Shown: positions 9,401 through 16,832 of the stretch, one piece after another
How the letters are laid out: the number at the start of each line of letters is the position of its first letter
Numbering within the stretch: position 1 is the first letter of the stretch
NCBI GenBank assembly: GCA_014879735.1
Contig: JACSRN010000115.1
Coordinates: 1-35,488 of the forward strand
Reading direction: 5' to 3'
DNA from: Paracoccaceae bacterium
GTDB taxonomy: Bacteria; Pseudomonadota; Alphaproteobacteria; Rhodobacterales; Rhodobacteraceae
DNA: 35,488 bases
The notes under the pieces: generated by a model
What the model was told of the DNA's origin: nothing
Database searches by the model: none
What the model saw: the letters and a program-made list of their open reading frames with translations, nothing else
Made by a program: the position numbers and the translations under genes

Positions 9401-9893
9401 GACCCATCTCCTTCATCGCACGGGAGACAGCCGAGCGGATCACCGGCTCGCCCAGTCGTTTCAACGCCGCGCGCAGATGGCCGGTGACGCCCGGCTCGCG
9501 GTCGTCAAGGACGCGCCCGGTCAGCATCAGCGCCCAGGTCGAGGCGTTGACCAGCGACGACGCCGATTTTCCCAGGTGCCGGCCCCAGTCCGAGGGCGCG
9601 ATCTTGTCCTCGATCAGCGCGTCCATCGTGGCGGCATCGGGCACGCGCAGCAAGGCCTCGGCAAGACACATCAGGGCGATGCCCTCATCGGTGGACAGGC
9701 CGTATTCGGCGAGAAACACCTCCATCAGCCCCGGGCGGGAACTGTCGCGGATGCGGCGGACCAGCGTCGCGGCCTCGGCGACGATGCGGGCGCGCTCCTC
9801 CGGCGCAAGATCGGCCTCGGCGATCAGGGCCGAAACAAGCGGCGCCTCGGGCGCAAGCGACTGGTGGGTGATGATGTCGATGGGGTCGGGCAT
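6459..9893 (-). CDS. putA: bifunctional proline dehydrogenase / L-glutamate-gamma-semialdehyde dehydrogenase
   Basis: PutA oxidises proline to glutamate in two steps, using FAD and then NAD. The 1144-residue protein carries the proline dehydrogenase barrel (roughly 100-480, with GFNIDAEEADR near 274 and RLVKGAYWDAEIK at 339-351) and the aldehyde dehydrogenase domain (roughly 510-1000, with SPWNFPLAIF near 663, catalytic E766 in AETGG and C800 in SAGQRC). About 140 C-terminal residues form the extra domain seen in long PutA forms. There is no N-terminal ribbon-helix-helix domain, so it should not repress its own gene; the divergent Lrp-type putR fills that role, as established in Rhodobacter capsulatus. 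The start at 9893 gives MPDPIDIITH. Confidence 0.96.
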   Translation of the reverse strand: MPDPIDIITHQSLAPEAPLVSALIAEADLAPEERARIVAEAATLVRRIRDSSRPGLMEVFLAEYGLSTDEGIALMCLAEALLRVPDAATMDALIEDKIAPSDWGRHLGKSASSLVNASTWALMLTGRVLDDREPGVTGHLRAALKRLGEPVIRSAVSRAMKEMGRQFVLGETIDTAMARARELEAKGYTYSYDMLGEAARTEADARRYHLAYSRAITAIAKAAKGSDIGANPGISVKLSALHPRYEVAKRERVMAELVPRVRALAGLARAAGLGFNIDAEEADRLALSLEVIEAVLADPSLAGWDGFGVVVQAYGRRCGAVIDWLYALSVRLDRRIMVRLVKGAYWDAEIKRAQVLGLASFPVFTRKQATDVSYIASARKLLGMTDRIYPQFAGHNAHTVAAVLDMASAMGVSAEMFEFQRLHGMGERLHDLVLSEKSTRCRIYAPVGAHRDLLAYLVRRLLENGANSSFVNQIVNEEVPPEKVAACPLTYMEAVASVENPAVLPSAALFPGRVNSRGYDLTDTADLDRLDAARMPYAEVLVEAAPLLAGRAAGGLRLEVQNPATGAPVGLVLTASPADADTALRLAEPWAADPATRAEVLNRAADLYEAEVGPIYALLAREAGKTLADSVSELREATDFLRYYAAGAASLTDPPRGIFACISPWNFPLAIFTGQIAAALAAGNAVLAKPAEQTPLIAALAVSLLHRAGVPATALQLLPGDGTVGAMLSADPRVAGIAFTGSTETALAIRRSMADNLAPEAVLIAETGGLNAMIVDSTALPEQAVRDILASSFQSAGQRCSALRCLYLQEDIAAPMLEMLFGAMDELAAGDPWTLATDIGPVIDAEAASTIRSHVETARREGRLLKELKVPATGHFVAPAVIRIPSISALEREIFGPVLHVATFRAGEIDDVVDAINATGYGLTFGLHSRIDDRVESVVRRIRAGNTYVNRNQIGAVVGSQPFGGEGLSGTGPKAGGPDYLARFTARPAPATGTPGRPTTAQEAARRLAAAPPAPAEATESLPGPTGESNRLTWYPRAPVLCLGPGEAAAHAQAQAIRALGGRAVEAPDLPPAALGGLTGFSGVLAWGETAREAARALAARPGPILPLIATLPDRGHVTIERHTCIDTTAAGGNARLLAEVAED

Positions 9894-9946
9894 GGCACTC
9901 TCGGCGCGGCTGGGGGCGATGCGCCAAGGATAGCGCGTTGCGAACC

Positions 9947-9996
9947 GGCGATTTTCCCGATTATGATCCGTGGATCGGGCGGAATGACCGATTTTC
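9947..9996. promoter_or_regulatory. putA-putR intergenic operator candidates
   Basis: The gap holds nested inverted repeats: GATCC-GT-GGATC (9965-9976) within CCCGAT (9956-9961) and ATCGGG (9974-9979). The octamer CGATTTTC occurs twice in direct orientation (9949-9956 and 9989-9996), exactly 40 bases apart, about four helical turns. The layout suits an oligomeric Lrp-type regulator controlling both genes; binding is inferred. Confidence 0.5.
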
Positions 9997-10007
9997 AGGA
10001 GGTTTCC

Positions 10008-10469
10008 ATGGCGGATGGACCGGAGGCTCTGGACCGTTTCGATCAGGCGATCCTGCGGATTCTCGCAGCCGAGGGGCGGATCGCCGTCGTCGACCTGGCC
10101 CGCCGGGTCGGACTGTCGAAAAGCCCGGTGCAGGCGCGGATGAAACGGCTGGAAGAATCAGGCGTGATTGCCGGCTACCGCGCCGTGCTCGATCCGGTGA
10201 AAACCGGGCAGGCGCAGGTCGCCTTTGTCGAGGTCCGGCTGTCGGACACCCGCGAGGCGGCGCTGCAGGCCTTCAACCGGGCGGTGCTGGCCGTGCCGGA
10301 AATCGAGGAATGCCACATGATTGCCAGCCGCTTCGATTATCTTCTGAAGGTGCGGACGGCCGATATTGCCGATTACCGCCGCGTTCTGGGCGAACGCATC
10401 AGCGCGCTGCCGCATGTGGCACAGACCTCGACCTATGTCGCGATGGAGGCGGTCAAGGAGGGCGGCTGA
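10008..10469 (+). CDS. putR: Lrp/AsnC-family regulator of proline use
   Basis: The 153-residue protein has an N-terminal helix-turn-helix (about residues 8-58: LDRFDQAILRILAAEGRI, then VGLSKSPVQARMKRLEESGVIAGYRA) and a C-terminal RAM ligand-binding/oligomerisation domain (about 65-145). Lrp-type PutR proteins activate putA in response to proline. It is transcribed away from putA across a 114-base gap with symmetrical sites. The ATG at 10008 follows a near-perfect AGGAGG 5 bases upstream. This frame is open far further upstream, but that part is only antisense to putA. Confidence 0.93.
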   Translation: MADGPEALDRFDQAILRILAAEGRIAVVDLARRVGLSKSPVQARMKRLEESGVIAGYRAVLDPVKTGQAQVAFVEVRLSDTREAALQAFNRAVLAVPEIEECHMIASRFDYLLKVRTADIADYRRVLGERISALPHVAQTSTYVAMEAVKEGG

Positions 10470-10481
10470 TGGCGCGGCCGG

Positions 10482-10637
10482 TCAGAGGCGGATGGCCCGC
10501 ATCGCATCGACCGGGATGTTGAGGCGCTGCAGATCGGCCAGCGCCGGCGTCCGGTGGACGCGGACCGCGGCCGAGGCGCGGGCGGCAGCGCCGAAGGTGT
10601 CGAGGGCGGCAGCAAGGCTGGACAACAGGCGGGGCAT
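10482..10637 (-). CDS. small basic protein of unknown function (51 aa)
   Basis: A short frame MPRLLSSLAAALDTF...LADLQRLNIPVDAMRAIRL starts at an ATG at 10637 with AAGGAG 8 bases upstream, an excellent ribosome-binding site. The C-terminal part (ALADLQRLNI, DAMRAI) recalls the small DUF1127-type proteins common in alphaproteobacteria, which end in a similar RL.DLGI..... pattern; the match is not strong enough to name it. It ends 12 bases from the putR stop (convergent) and lies downstream of the second rhomboid gene on the same strand, from which it is separated by a hairpin. Confidence 0.6.
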   Translation of the reverse strand: MPRLLSSLAAALDTFGAAARASAAVRVHRTPALADLQRLNIPVDAMRAIRL

Positions 10638-10716
10638 CGGAAGACTCCTTTCAAGGAATACCCCCCGCAGATGGGGCAAGGGTGCCCGCCCGACAAGCCA
10701 CGGCACGGCATGCCCG

Positions 10717-10735
10717 CCATGCCGCAGCGGCATGG
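10717..10735 (-). terminator. GC-rich hairpin after the second rhomboid gene
   Basis: CCATGCCG (10717-10724) and CGGCATGG (10728-10735) form a perfect 8-bp stem with a 3-base loop, 5 bases past the rhomboid stop. There is no T-run, so it may be an mRNA 3'-end stabiliser or a weak terminator rather than a classical intrinsic terminator. Confidence 0.4.
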
Positions 10736-10740
10736 CCCGG

Positions 10741-11430
10741 TCAGCGCTGGCGCAACCGCTGCATCACCCGGCCCCAACCGCCGGGACTGACCAGGAACGA
10801 CAGGAGGAACCCCGCCACAAAACCACCCAGCTCGGCCACCCACCACGGGTTTCCGCCCACCACCAGCGAGAACAGGAACTGTGCCAGCATCAGCACGCCG
10901 ATCAGCGAAAACGCGCGGTACTGGTTCGCGCCGGTGCCGGCCAGCCGAACCCACAGCAGGAAGGTGAAGGCCCCGATCAGCCCGTAATCGGCGGGATAGG
11001 CCCCGAAAAGCGCAATTTCCTGCCCCGGCGGCACGATGGTGTAGATCAGTGCGCCCGCCACCGAGGCGCCGAGAAAGACCGCAGCCACCGCCCACCAGCG
11101 AAAGATCTCTCCCACCATCTTGCCCAGCGCCAGCAGGATCACCAGCGCGAACAGCGTGCTGGTAAAGCTGGGGTGGATTAGATTGTAGCTGACGAAGCGC
11201 CAGGGTTCGGGCGGAATCCACATGCCCTGCGCCCAGGCCTCGCGTACGAAGCCCGGCGCATAGGCAAAGCGCTGGATCGCCTCGCTGCGCCAGCCCAGAC
11301 CCCGGTCGCCCCCGGCGAGCCCGCTCTCGCCAAGCTGCACCACCACCTCCACCGCGATCATCGGCAGGGCCAGCGCCCAGACGATCCACGGCAAGGGGTT
11401 GATCGGCGCCTGATTGTGATCGCTTGGCAT
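10741..11430 (-). CDS. rhomboid-like membrane protein lacking the catalytic dyad
   Basis: The 229-residue protein has about six hydrophobic segments and the rhomboid arrangement: WRFVSYNLIHPSFTSTLFALVILLALGKMVGEIF matches the L1-TM2 region. Where active rhomboids have GASGAIFGLIGAF, this protein has GAYPADYGLIGAF, so the nucleophile serine is a tyrosine; where they have AHLGGF it has AELGGF, so the histidine is a glutamate. It is therefore probably a pseudoprotease that binds rather than cuts membrane proteins. The ATG at 11430 was chosen since a longer start adds a non-hydrophobic leader. It is divergent from trpS across about 90 bases. It looks intact, not decayed. Confidence 0.8.
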   Translation of the reverse strand: MPSDHNQAPINPLPWIVWALALPMIAVEVVVQLGESGLAGGDRGLGWRSEAIQRFAYAPGFVREAWAQGMWIPPEPWRFVSYNLIHPSFTSTLFALVILLALGKMVGEIFRWWAVAAVFLGASVAGALIYTIVPPGQEIALFGAYPADYGLIGAFTFLLWVRLAGTGANQYRAFSLIGVLMLAQFLFSLVVGGNPWWVAELGGFVAGFLLSFLVSPGGWGRVMQRLRQR

Positions 11431-11523
11431 GCGGCCCTGCCCTTTCAGCCCGTTCGGGGCCGTTGACGCCCCCCGCCCCATGGCTTACGCGGAAGCCGTC
11501 GCACATTCCAGACGGAGCATCCG

Positions 11524-12585
11524 ATGTCCACAGGCGCACCGGCGGCCCAAACGCCGAAAACCTTCCAGCCCCGCATCTTCTCGGGCATCCAGCCTTCCGG
11601 CGGATTGACGCTGGGCAACTACCTTGGCGCATTGAAACGCTTTGTCGAGAAGCAGGACGAGGGGATCGAGACGATCTACTGCCTTGTCGACCTGCATGCG
11701 ATCACCGTCTGGCAGGACCCCGAAAAGCTGCGCCAGCAGACGCGCGAGGCGGCGGCCGGCTTCATCGCCGCCGGGATCGACCCCGCCCGCTCGATCCTGT
11801 TCAACCAGAGCCAGGTGCCCGGCCATGCCGAACTGGCCTGGATCTTCAACTGCGTCGCGCGCATCGGCTGGATGTACCGGATGACGCAGTTCAAGGACAA
11901 GACGGCGGGCAAGAACGCCGAGAATTCCAGCCTCGGCCTTCTGGCCTATCCGTCGCTGATGGCCGCCGACATCCTGCTGTATCAGGCGACCCATGTGCCG
12001 GTGGGCGAGGACCAGAAACAGCATCTCGAACTGACGCGCGACATCGCGATGAAGTTCAACCACGATTACAAGGTCGATTTCTTCCCGATCACCGAGCCGG
12101 TGATCGAAGGTGCGGCAACGCGGGTCATGTCGCTGCGCGACGGCACCAAGAAGATGTCGAAATCCGATCCCAGCGACCAGAGCCGGATCAACCTGACCGA
12201 CGATGCCGACATGATCGCGGCCAAGATTCGCAAGGCCAAGACCGATCCCGCACCGCTGCCCGAGACGCTCGACGGCCTGAAGGACCGGCCCGAGGCGAAG
12301 AACCTCGTCAATATCTATGCCGCGCTTTCCGGACAAAGCGCCGCGCAGGTGGTGACCGAATATGCCGGCGCCCCGTTCGGCACCTTCAAGCCCAGACTGG
12401 CCGAGCTTGCCGTCGCCAAATTGTCGCCGATCACGAACGAGATGAACCGGCTGATGAAGGATCCCGCCGAAATCGACCGTATCCTCGGCCAGGGTGCCGG
12501 GCGTGCCGATGCCATCGCGGCGCCGATCCTGGAGCAGGTGTTCGATATCGTGGGCATGGTCCGCTCGCGCCGGCCGCCGGGATGA
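11524..12585 (+). CDS. trpS: tryptophan-tRNA ligase
   Basis: TrpRS charges tRNA-Trp and is a class I synthetase. The 353 residues show the HIGH-region variant [14 protein letters not shown] (24-37), [13 protein letters not shown] (161-173) of the tryptophan pocket and the KMSKS loop (210-214). The length and the N-terminus ([15 protein letters not shown] after a short leader) fit alphaproteobacterial TrpS. The ATG at 11524 has CGGAG about 6 bases upstream. Its stop overlaps the start of the next gene (ATGA at 12582-12585), so the two are probably co-translated. Confidence 0.97.
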   Translation: MSTGAPAAQTPKTFQPRIFSGIQPSGGLTLGNYLGALKRFVEKQDEGIETIYCLVDLHAITVWQDPEKLRQQTREAAAGFIAAGIDPARSILFNQSQVPGHAELAWIFNCVARIGWMYRMTQFKDKTAGKNAENSSLGLLAYPSLMAADILLYQATHVPVGEDQKQHLELTRDIAMKFNHDYKVDFFPITEPVIEGAATRVMSLRDGTKKMSKSDPSDQSRINLTDDADMIAAKIRKAKTDPAPLPETLDGLKDRPEAKNLVNIYAALSGQSAAQVVTEYAGAPFGTFKPRLAELAVAKLSPITNEMNRLMKDPAEIDRILGQGAGRADAIAAPILEQVFDIVGMVRSRRPPG

Positions 12586-13667
12586 TCCGGCGGGCTGCCC
12601 GGGGGCTGGCGCGCGCGGCGCTGGTTGCCGGGCTGGCCCTGTCGGTGACGGCAACCGGCTGGGCGGGCTGGAAGATCGCCCGCGATCCGCTGATCCGCCC
12701 GCTGGTCGACCGCAGCGTCGCAGGCTTTGTCGCAGCGCTGGAGCGCGAAACCGCCCGCACCGCCACGCCAGAGGCGGTGGCGGTGCGGCTCTCGGCACTG
12801 CTGGACGAGGATCCGCGCAACTGGATCGCCATCGCCGCGGTGGAAGACGTCGCGGCAGAGCGCGGCATCCTGCTGCCCCAGGCGCTGACCGCCCGCCGCA
12901 CAGCGGCCTGGGATGCCGATTCCGGGGTGTTCGCCGTTGCCGGCGGCTGTCTGGTCTGTGCCTGGGATGCCGCGGAATGTTCGCTGAGCGAGGCGCTGAT
13001 CTGCAATGCGCCGGTCACGTTGTCGCCGGTGGGCGATGTTCTCGGCATCGGCCGTGCCGGCCTTGCCGCCGCAACCGGCGCCGAGGTCGACCAGCTGGAC
13101 CTGACGCTTTCGGCCGTGGGTCTTGGCGCCACGGTTGCCGCCGTCGCCACCGGCGGCTCTTCGCTGACGCTGAAGGCCGGCGCGTCGCTGCTGAAACTTG
13201 CCCGCCGGATGAGCCTGGTGCCGCCACGACTGCTGGCGCTGATCCTGGACACCGCGCGGACCGGCATCCGCTGGGACGAGGCGATGCGGCTCGACACGCT
13301 GACCGACCCTGCGCGGCTGATCGATCCGGTGGCGGTGCGGCCACTGGCCGAGACCGCCTCGGATCTTGGTCGGGTGGCCGGGCGGCTGGATGCGGCAACG
13401 ACGCTGCATCTGCTGCGCTATGTCGACGGGCCGGAGGACGCGCGGCGTCTGGCCGTGGCAACCGAGGCGATGGGACCGAAGGTGGTCGGCCGGCTGGAGA
13501 TCCTCGGCAAGTCGCGCTTCATGCGCGCGGGGCTGCGCTGGTCGGATCAGGCGGTGGCGCTGGTCCTGGGGTTCTTCGGACTGGCCGCCTCGCTGGCCTC
13601 GGCGCTGGCAGGCCTGGTACAGGGCCGGCTGATGCGCCGCGGCCTCAGGCATCTGTCACACAGGTAA
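12582..13667 (+). CDS. unknown membrane-anchored protein coupled to trpS
   Basis: The 361-residue product is not recognised. It has a basic N-terminus and a hydrophobic segment (about residues 10-30: [21 protein letters not shown]), a long Ala/Leu-rich central part with a cysteine cluster ([24 protein letters not shown], around 125-150), a Gly/Ala-rich hydrophobic stretch around 165-200, and a C-terminal hydrophobic helix (about 335-353) followed by a basic tail [13 protein letters not shown]. The layout suggests an inner-membrane protein with a large periplasmic part. Its ATG overlaps the trpS stop. Codon use looks native. No function is proposed. Confidence 0.75.
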   Translation: MIRRAARGLARAALVAGLALSVTATGWAGWKIARDPLIRPLVDRSVAGFVAALERETARTATPEAVAVRLSALLDEDPRNWIAIAAVEDVAAERGILLPQALTARRTAAWDADSGVFAVAGGCLVCAWDAAECSLSEALICNAPVTLSPVGDVLGIGRAGLAAATGAEVDQLDLTLSAVGLGATVAAVATGGSSLTLKAGASLLKLARRMSLVPPRLLALILDTARTGIRWDEAMRLDTLTDPARLIDPVAVRPLAETASDLGRVAGRLDAATTLHLLRYVDGPEDARRLAVATEAMGPKVVGRLEILGKSRFMRAGLRWSDQAVALVLGFFGLAASLASALAGLVQGRLMRRGLRHLSHR

Positions 13668-13975
13668 GGTCTGGCCGGCAGCAAACGACGCGGATCACCC
13701 GGTCAAGGCCGCGGCGGGAGGCCCGGCCCCGATCCGGCCGGACCCCGCATGCAGCCGCGTTGCGGCGCCCTTGCCGGCAAAACCATGCAGGAACATGCGC
13801 TGATCCACAGCAACGGCCGGGTTGTCCACAAGAAACCGCTTTACAGAAATCGGCTTTGTCGCCAGCATGCACCCACAATATCTGGTATTGCTGCTCAGTC
13901 CTTTCGCAGCGTCTTGCCGGATCAACAGCCTCTGGTGGATCATCCGGAAACAGCGGCAAATTGCGGGACACGGGC
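13668..13975 (+). other. 308-base leader region with DnaA-box-like and palindromic motifs
   Basis: No gene is seen. Two near-consensus DnaA boxes in the same direction, TGATCCACA (13801-13809) and TTGTCCACA (13822-13830), each differ by one base from TTATCCACA. About 45 bases further on, CAATA-TCTGG-TATTG (13876-13890) is a perfect inverted repeat that could be an operator. The stretch leads into the YbjN-like gene. Factor identities are inferred. Confidence 0.4.
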
Positions 13976-14479
13976 ATGGCTTTCACCGAGGATCTGGCGC
14001 TGGGGGATGAGATTCACCCCATCGATATCGTTGAATCTCTGGCCGCGGATCATGCCTGGGAGTTTGACCGCGTCACCGAAGACCAGATCGCCATGGCGGT
14101 CGAAGGGCAGTGGCGGACCTATTCGCTGACGCTGGCCTGGAGTCCGCAGGACGAGACGCTGCGGCTGATCTGCACCTTCGAGATGGAGCCGCCGGCCCCG
14201 CGGATGGCCGCGCTCTACGAATTGATGAATCGGTGCAACGATCTGGTCTGGACCGGCGCCTTCACCTGGTGGGACGAACAGAAGCTGATGGTCTGGCGCT
14301 ATGGCCTCTGCCTGGCGGGGGGCCAGATCGCAGGCCCCGAGCAGATCGACCGGCTGATTTCCTCGGCCGTGCTGGCGGCCGAGCGGTTCTACCCGGCCTT
14401 CCAGCTTGCGCTCTGGGGCGACAAGACCCCGGCGGAAGCGCTGAAGGTCGCCATTGCAGAGGCTTACGGGCGCGCCTAA
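13976..14479 (+). CDS. YbjN domain-containing protein
   Basis: The 167-residue soluble protein resembles the YbjN/type III secretion chaperone-like fold: an N-terminal acidic segment (HPIDIVESLAADHAWEFDR), beta strands around WRTYSLTLAWSPQDETLRLICTFEM and a C-terminal helical part (MNRCNDLVWTGAFTWWDEQKLMVWRYGL, then ISSAVLAAERFYPAFQLALW). In other bacteria YbjN affects motility and stress responses, but its biochemical role is not known. The ATG at 13976 has only a weak ribosome-binding site. It lies 28 bases upstream of proC and is probably co-transcribed with it. The upstream gap carries DnaA-box-like motifs. Confidence 0.8.
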   Translation: MAFTEDLALGDEIHPIDIVESLAADHAWEFDRVTEDQIAMAVEGQWRTYSLTLAWSPQDETLRLICTFEMEPPAPRMAALYELMNRCNDLVWTGAFTWWDEQKLMVWRYGLCLAGGQIAGPEQIDRLISSAVLAAERFYPAFQLALWGDKTPAEALKVAIAEAYGRA

Positions 14480-14507
14480 CCTCTCCTCCCGAGATGGGAG
14501 ATCTGGG

Positions 14508-15320
14508 ATGAGCATGGAACGGGTGGCCCGCGACGGGCTGGTGCTTCTTGGCTGCGGCAAGATGGGCAGCGCGCTTCTGGCGGGCTGGCTGAAGGCCGGC
14601 GTGCCGGCGAAATCGGTCTGGGTACTGGAACCGCAGCCTTCGGACTGGCTGCAGGGCGCCGGCGTCCATCTGAACGCCGGCCTGCCGCCGGCACCTGCGG
14701 TGGCGCTGCTGGCGGTGAAGCCGCAGATGATGGGCGCGGCCCTGCCCGGGCTGCAGGCGCTGGGAAACGGGACGACGCTTTTCATCTCGATCGCGGCCGG
14801 CACCACGATCGCCACGCTGGAGGCGACGCTCGGCGCGGCGACACCCATCGTCCGCGTCATGCCGAACACCCCCGCGATGGTCGGCCGCGGCATCAGCGGC
14901 CTGTGCGGCAACGCCCGGGCGACGGCCGCGGATCTGGCGCTGGCGCGCAACCTGATGCAGGCGGTGGGCGAGGTGGTCGACCTTGACGGCGAGCATCAGA
15001 TCGACGCGGTGACGGCGGTATCCGGCTCCGGTCCGGCCTATGTCTTCCTTCTGATCGAGGCGCTTGCCGCGGCGGGCGAGGCGGAGGGGCTGTCGGCCGA
15101 TGTGGCGATGCGGCTGGCCCGGGCCACGGTCTGCGGCGCCGGCGAACTGGCCTGGCAAAGCGACGAGACGGCGGCACAGCTGCGGATCAACGTCACCTCG
15201 CCGGGCGGCACCACGGCGGCGGCGCTGGCGGTGCTCATGGACGACAAGACTGGCCTGCCGCCGCTGATGCACCGGGCGGTGAAGGCGGCAGCCGACCGCG
15301 GGCGGGAGCTTGGGCGATGA
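14508..15320 (+). CDS. proC: pyrroline-5-carboxylate reductase
   Basis: ProC carries out the last step of proline synthesis, reducing P5C with NAD(P)H. The 270-residue protein has the family length. The Rossmann loop LLGCGKMGSALLAGW is at about 13-27, VRVMPNTPAMVGRGISGL is in the middle, and the signature region GSGPAYVFLLIEALAAAGE, then VTSPGGTTAAALAVL, is in the C-terminal dimerisation domain. The ATG at 14508 follows GGGAG by 7 bases; a later ATG at 14514 is also possible. Its stop overlaps the csaA start by 4 bp (ATGA). Together with putA in the same window it could form a proline cycle. Confidence 0.94.
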   Translation: MSMERVARDGLVLLGCGKMGSALLAGWLKAGVPAKSVWVLEPQPSDWLQGAGVHLNAGLPPAPAVALLAVKPQMMGAALPGLQALGNGTTLFISIAAGTTIATLEATLGAATPIVRVMPNTPAMVGRGISGLCGNARATAADLALARNLMQAVGEVVDLDGEHQIDAVTAVSGSGPAYVFLLIEALAAAGEAEGLSADVAMRLARATVCGAGELAWQSDETAAQLRINVTSPGGTTAAALAVLMDDKTGLPPLMHRAVKAAADRGRELGR

Positions 15321-15649
15321 TCAGCTATGACGATTTCCAGAAGCTCGATATCCGCGTTGGCCGGATCACCCGGGCCGAACCCTTTCCCGAGGCGCGCAAA
15401 CCGGCGATCAAGCTGTGGGTCGATTTCGGCGGCGAGATCGGCGAGAAGCGCTGTTCGGCCCAGATCACGCGGCATTACACCCCCGAGACGCTGGTCGGGC
15501 GGCAGGTGCTGGGGGTGGTGAACTTTCCGCCGCGGCAGATCGGCCCGGTGCGCAGCGAGGTTCTGGTGCTGGGCGTGCCCGATGCCGATGGCGAGGTGGT
15601 GCTGATCGGTCCGGGGCAAGAGGTGCCGCTGGGCGGGCGGATGTTCTGA
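15317..15649 (+). CDS. csaA: CsaA-type tRNA-binding/export chaperone protein
   Basis: The 110-residue protein is a stand-alone tRNA-binding (OB-fold) domain of the CsaA type, seen by FQKLDIRVGRITRAEPFPEARKPAIKLWVDFGGEIGEKRCSAQIT and the end VLLGVPDADGEVVLIGP-like segment before PLGGRMF. CsaA dimers bind unfolded proteins and possibly tRNA in bacteria. The start overlaps the proC stop by 4 bp, and its stop overlaps the next start (TGATG). The placement between metabolic genes suggests transcriptional convenience rather than a shared pathway. Confidence 0.92.
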   Translation: MISYDDFQKLDIRVGRITRAEPFPEARKPAIKLWVDFGGEIGEKRCSAQITRHYTPETLVGRQVLGVVNFPPRQIGPVRSEVLVLGVPDADGEVVLIGPGQEVPLGGRMF

Positions 15650-16602
15650 TGCGGCTTCTGATCACCCGCCGCCTGCCCGATGCAGCCCTCGCCGCCGCAG
15701 ATGCGCGTTTCGACGTCACGCTGCGCGACCGGACCGACCCACTGTCCCCCGATGAGCTGCGCCGCGCGCTGACCGATTTCGATCTGGTTCTGCCCACGCT
15801 GGGCGACCGCTTCTCGGCCGCGGTCTTTGCCGATGTCCCGGCGCCCCGGGCGCGGCTGCTGGCCAATTTCGGCGTGGGGATCAACCATATCGACGTTGCG
15901 GCGGCCCGGGCCGCCGGCGTTGCGGTGACGAATACCCCCGGCGCCGTGACCGAGGCCACCGCCGACATCGCCCTCACCCTGATCCTTATGACCGCGCGCC
16001 GCGCGGGCGAAGGCGAACGGATGCTGCGCGCCGGCGGCTGGACCGGCTGGCATCCGACCCAGTTGCTGGGGCTGCATCTGGGCGGCAAGACCGTCGGCAT
16101 CATCGGCATGGGCCGGATCGGCAAGGCCATTGCGCGGCGCTGCGTCCTGGGCCTGGGGATGGCGGCGGTGTTCTTCAACCGCTCGCCCGTGGCCGATGAC
16201 CCCGGCGTTCCCGCCCGGCAGGTGGCGCTGGCCGAGGCGCTGGCCGCCGATGTGGTGGTTCTGGCCGTCCCGGCAACACCCGAAACGCGGCATCTGATCG
16301 ACGCCGCCGCGCTGGCGCGAATGAAACCGGAGGCGATCCTCGTGAACATCGCGCGGGGCGATATCGTCGACGAGGCGGCGCTGGTCGCCGCGCTGTCCGA
16401 AGGCAGGATCGCCGGCGCCGGCCTTGACGTCTACGAGGAGGAGCCCAAGGTCAACCCGGCCCTTCTGACGATGCAGAACGTCACGCTGCTGCCGCATCTT
16501 GGCACGGCGGCGCTGGAGGTGCGCACGGCAATGGGGCTGATGGCGGTTGGAAACCTGGTCGCCTTTGCCGAAGATCGGCCGCTGCCCAATGCGGTGAACT
16601 GA
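15649..16602 (+). CDS. D-2-hydroxyacid dehydrogenase (glyoxylate/hydroxypyruvate reductase type)
   Basis: This is a 317-residue NAD(P)-dependent oxidoreductase of the D-isomer 2-hydroxyacid family. The nucleotide loop GMGRIG is at 153-158, the catalytic arginine is R236 in NIARGD, the glutamate is in DVYEEEP (about 265) and the histidine is H283 in LPHLGTA. FGVGINHIDVAAARAAGVAVTNTPG (74-98) is typical of glyoxylate/hydroxypyruvate reductases (GhrB-like), but formate or glycerate dehydrogenase activity cannot be excluded. It is the last of the tightly packed proC-csaA run (1-bp overlap at 15649) and converges with fadB across a repeat region. Confidence 0.9.
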   Translation: MRLLITRRLPDAALAAADARFDVTLRDRTDPLSPDELRRALTDFDLVLPTLGDRFSAAVFADVPAPRARLLANFGVGINHIDVAAARAAGVAVTNTPGAVTEATADIALTLILMTARRAGEGERMLRAGGWTGWHPTQLLGLHLGGKTVGIIGMGRIGKAIARRCVLGLGMAAVFFNRSPVADDPGVPARQVALAEALAADVVVLAVPATPETRHLIDAAALARMKPEAILVNIARGDIVDEAALVAALSEGRIAGAGLDVYEEEPKVNPALLTMQNVTLLPHLGTAALEVRTAMGLMAVGNLVAFAEDRPLPNAVN

Positions 16603-16670
16603 GGCGTGGTGGACTGCGGCGCGGTGAGCTGAGGCCCGGCGGCCCGCTGGGCCGGCCGGATCCCCGGGTG

Positions 16671-16803
16671 CCTCCCCCCGGGATAAGGGGAAACCATGCG
16701 CGGCAGGGCGCTGCCCCCCGCGCCACCCGGGATCTCTCGGGCCTCCCCCCGGATGAGGGGGAAGCCTTGCGCGGCAGGGCGCTGCCCCGCGCCACCCGGG
16801 TCA
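16671..16803. repeat. two tandem copies of a 71-base GC-rich unit
   Basis: The unit starts CCTCCCCCCGG and carries GCGCGGCAGGGCGCTGCCCC and CGCGCCACCCGGG; the two copies start at 16671 and 16742 and differ at a few positions. Each copy can form two hairpins. The array lies between the convergent hydroxyacid dehydrogenase and fadB genes, where it may end transcription from both sides. It shares its GGGCGCTGCCCC part with the dispersed repeat at 6391. Confidence 0.8.
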
Positions 16804-16832
16804 TGCGGCGGCGCGGGGGGCCAGCGGCCAGA

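Noticed and set aside
6306-10007. Very long open frame on the plus strand opposite putA
   Set aside because: It is antisense to a full-length PutA with all catalytic residues; only its last part, from 10008, is a real gene (putR). GC-rich DNA gives such shadows.
10482-10733. Longer 83-codon version of the small protein
   Set aside because: The extra N-terminal part is read through a hairpin, while the inner ATG at 10637 has an excellent ribosome-binding site.
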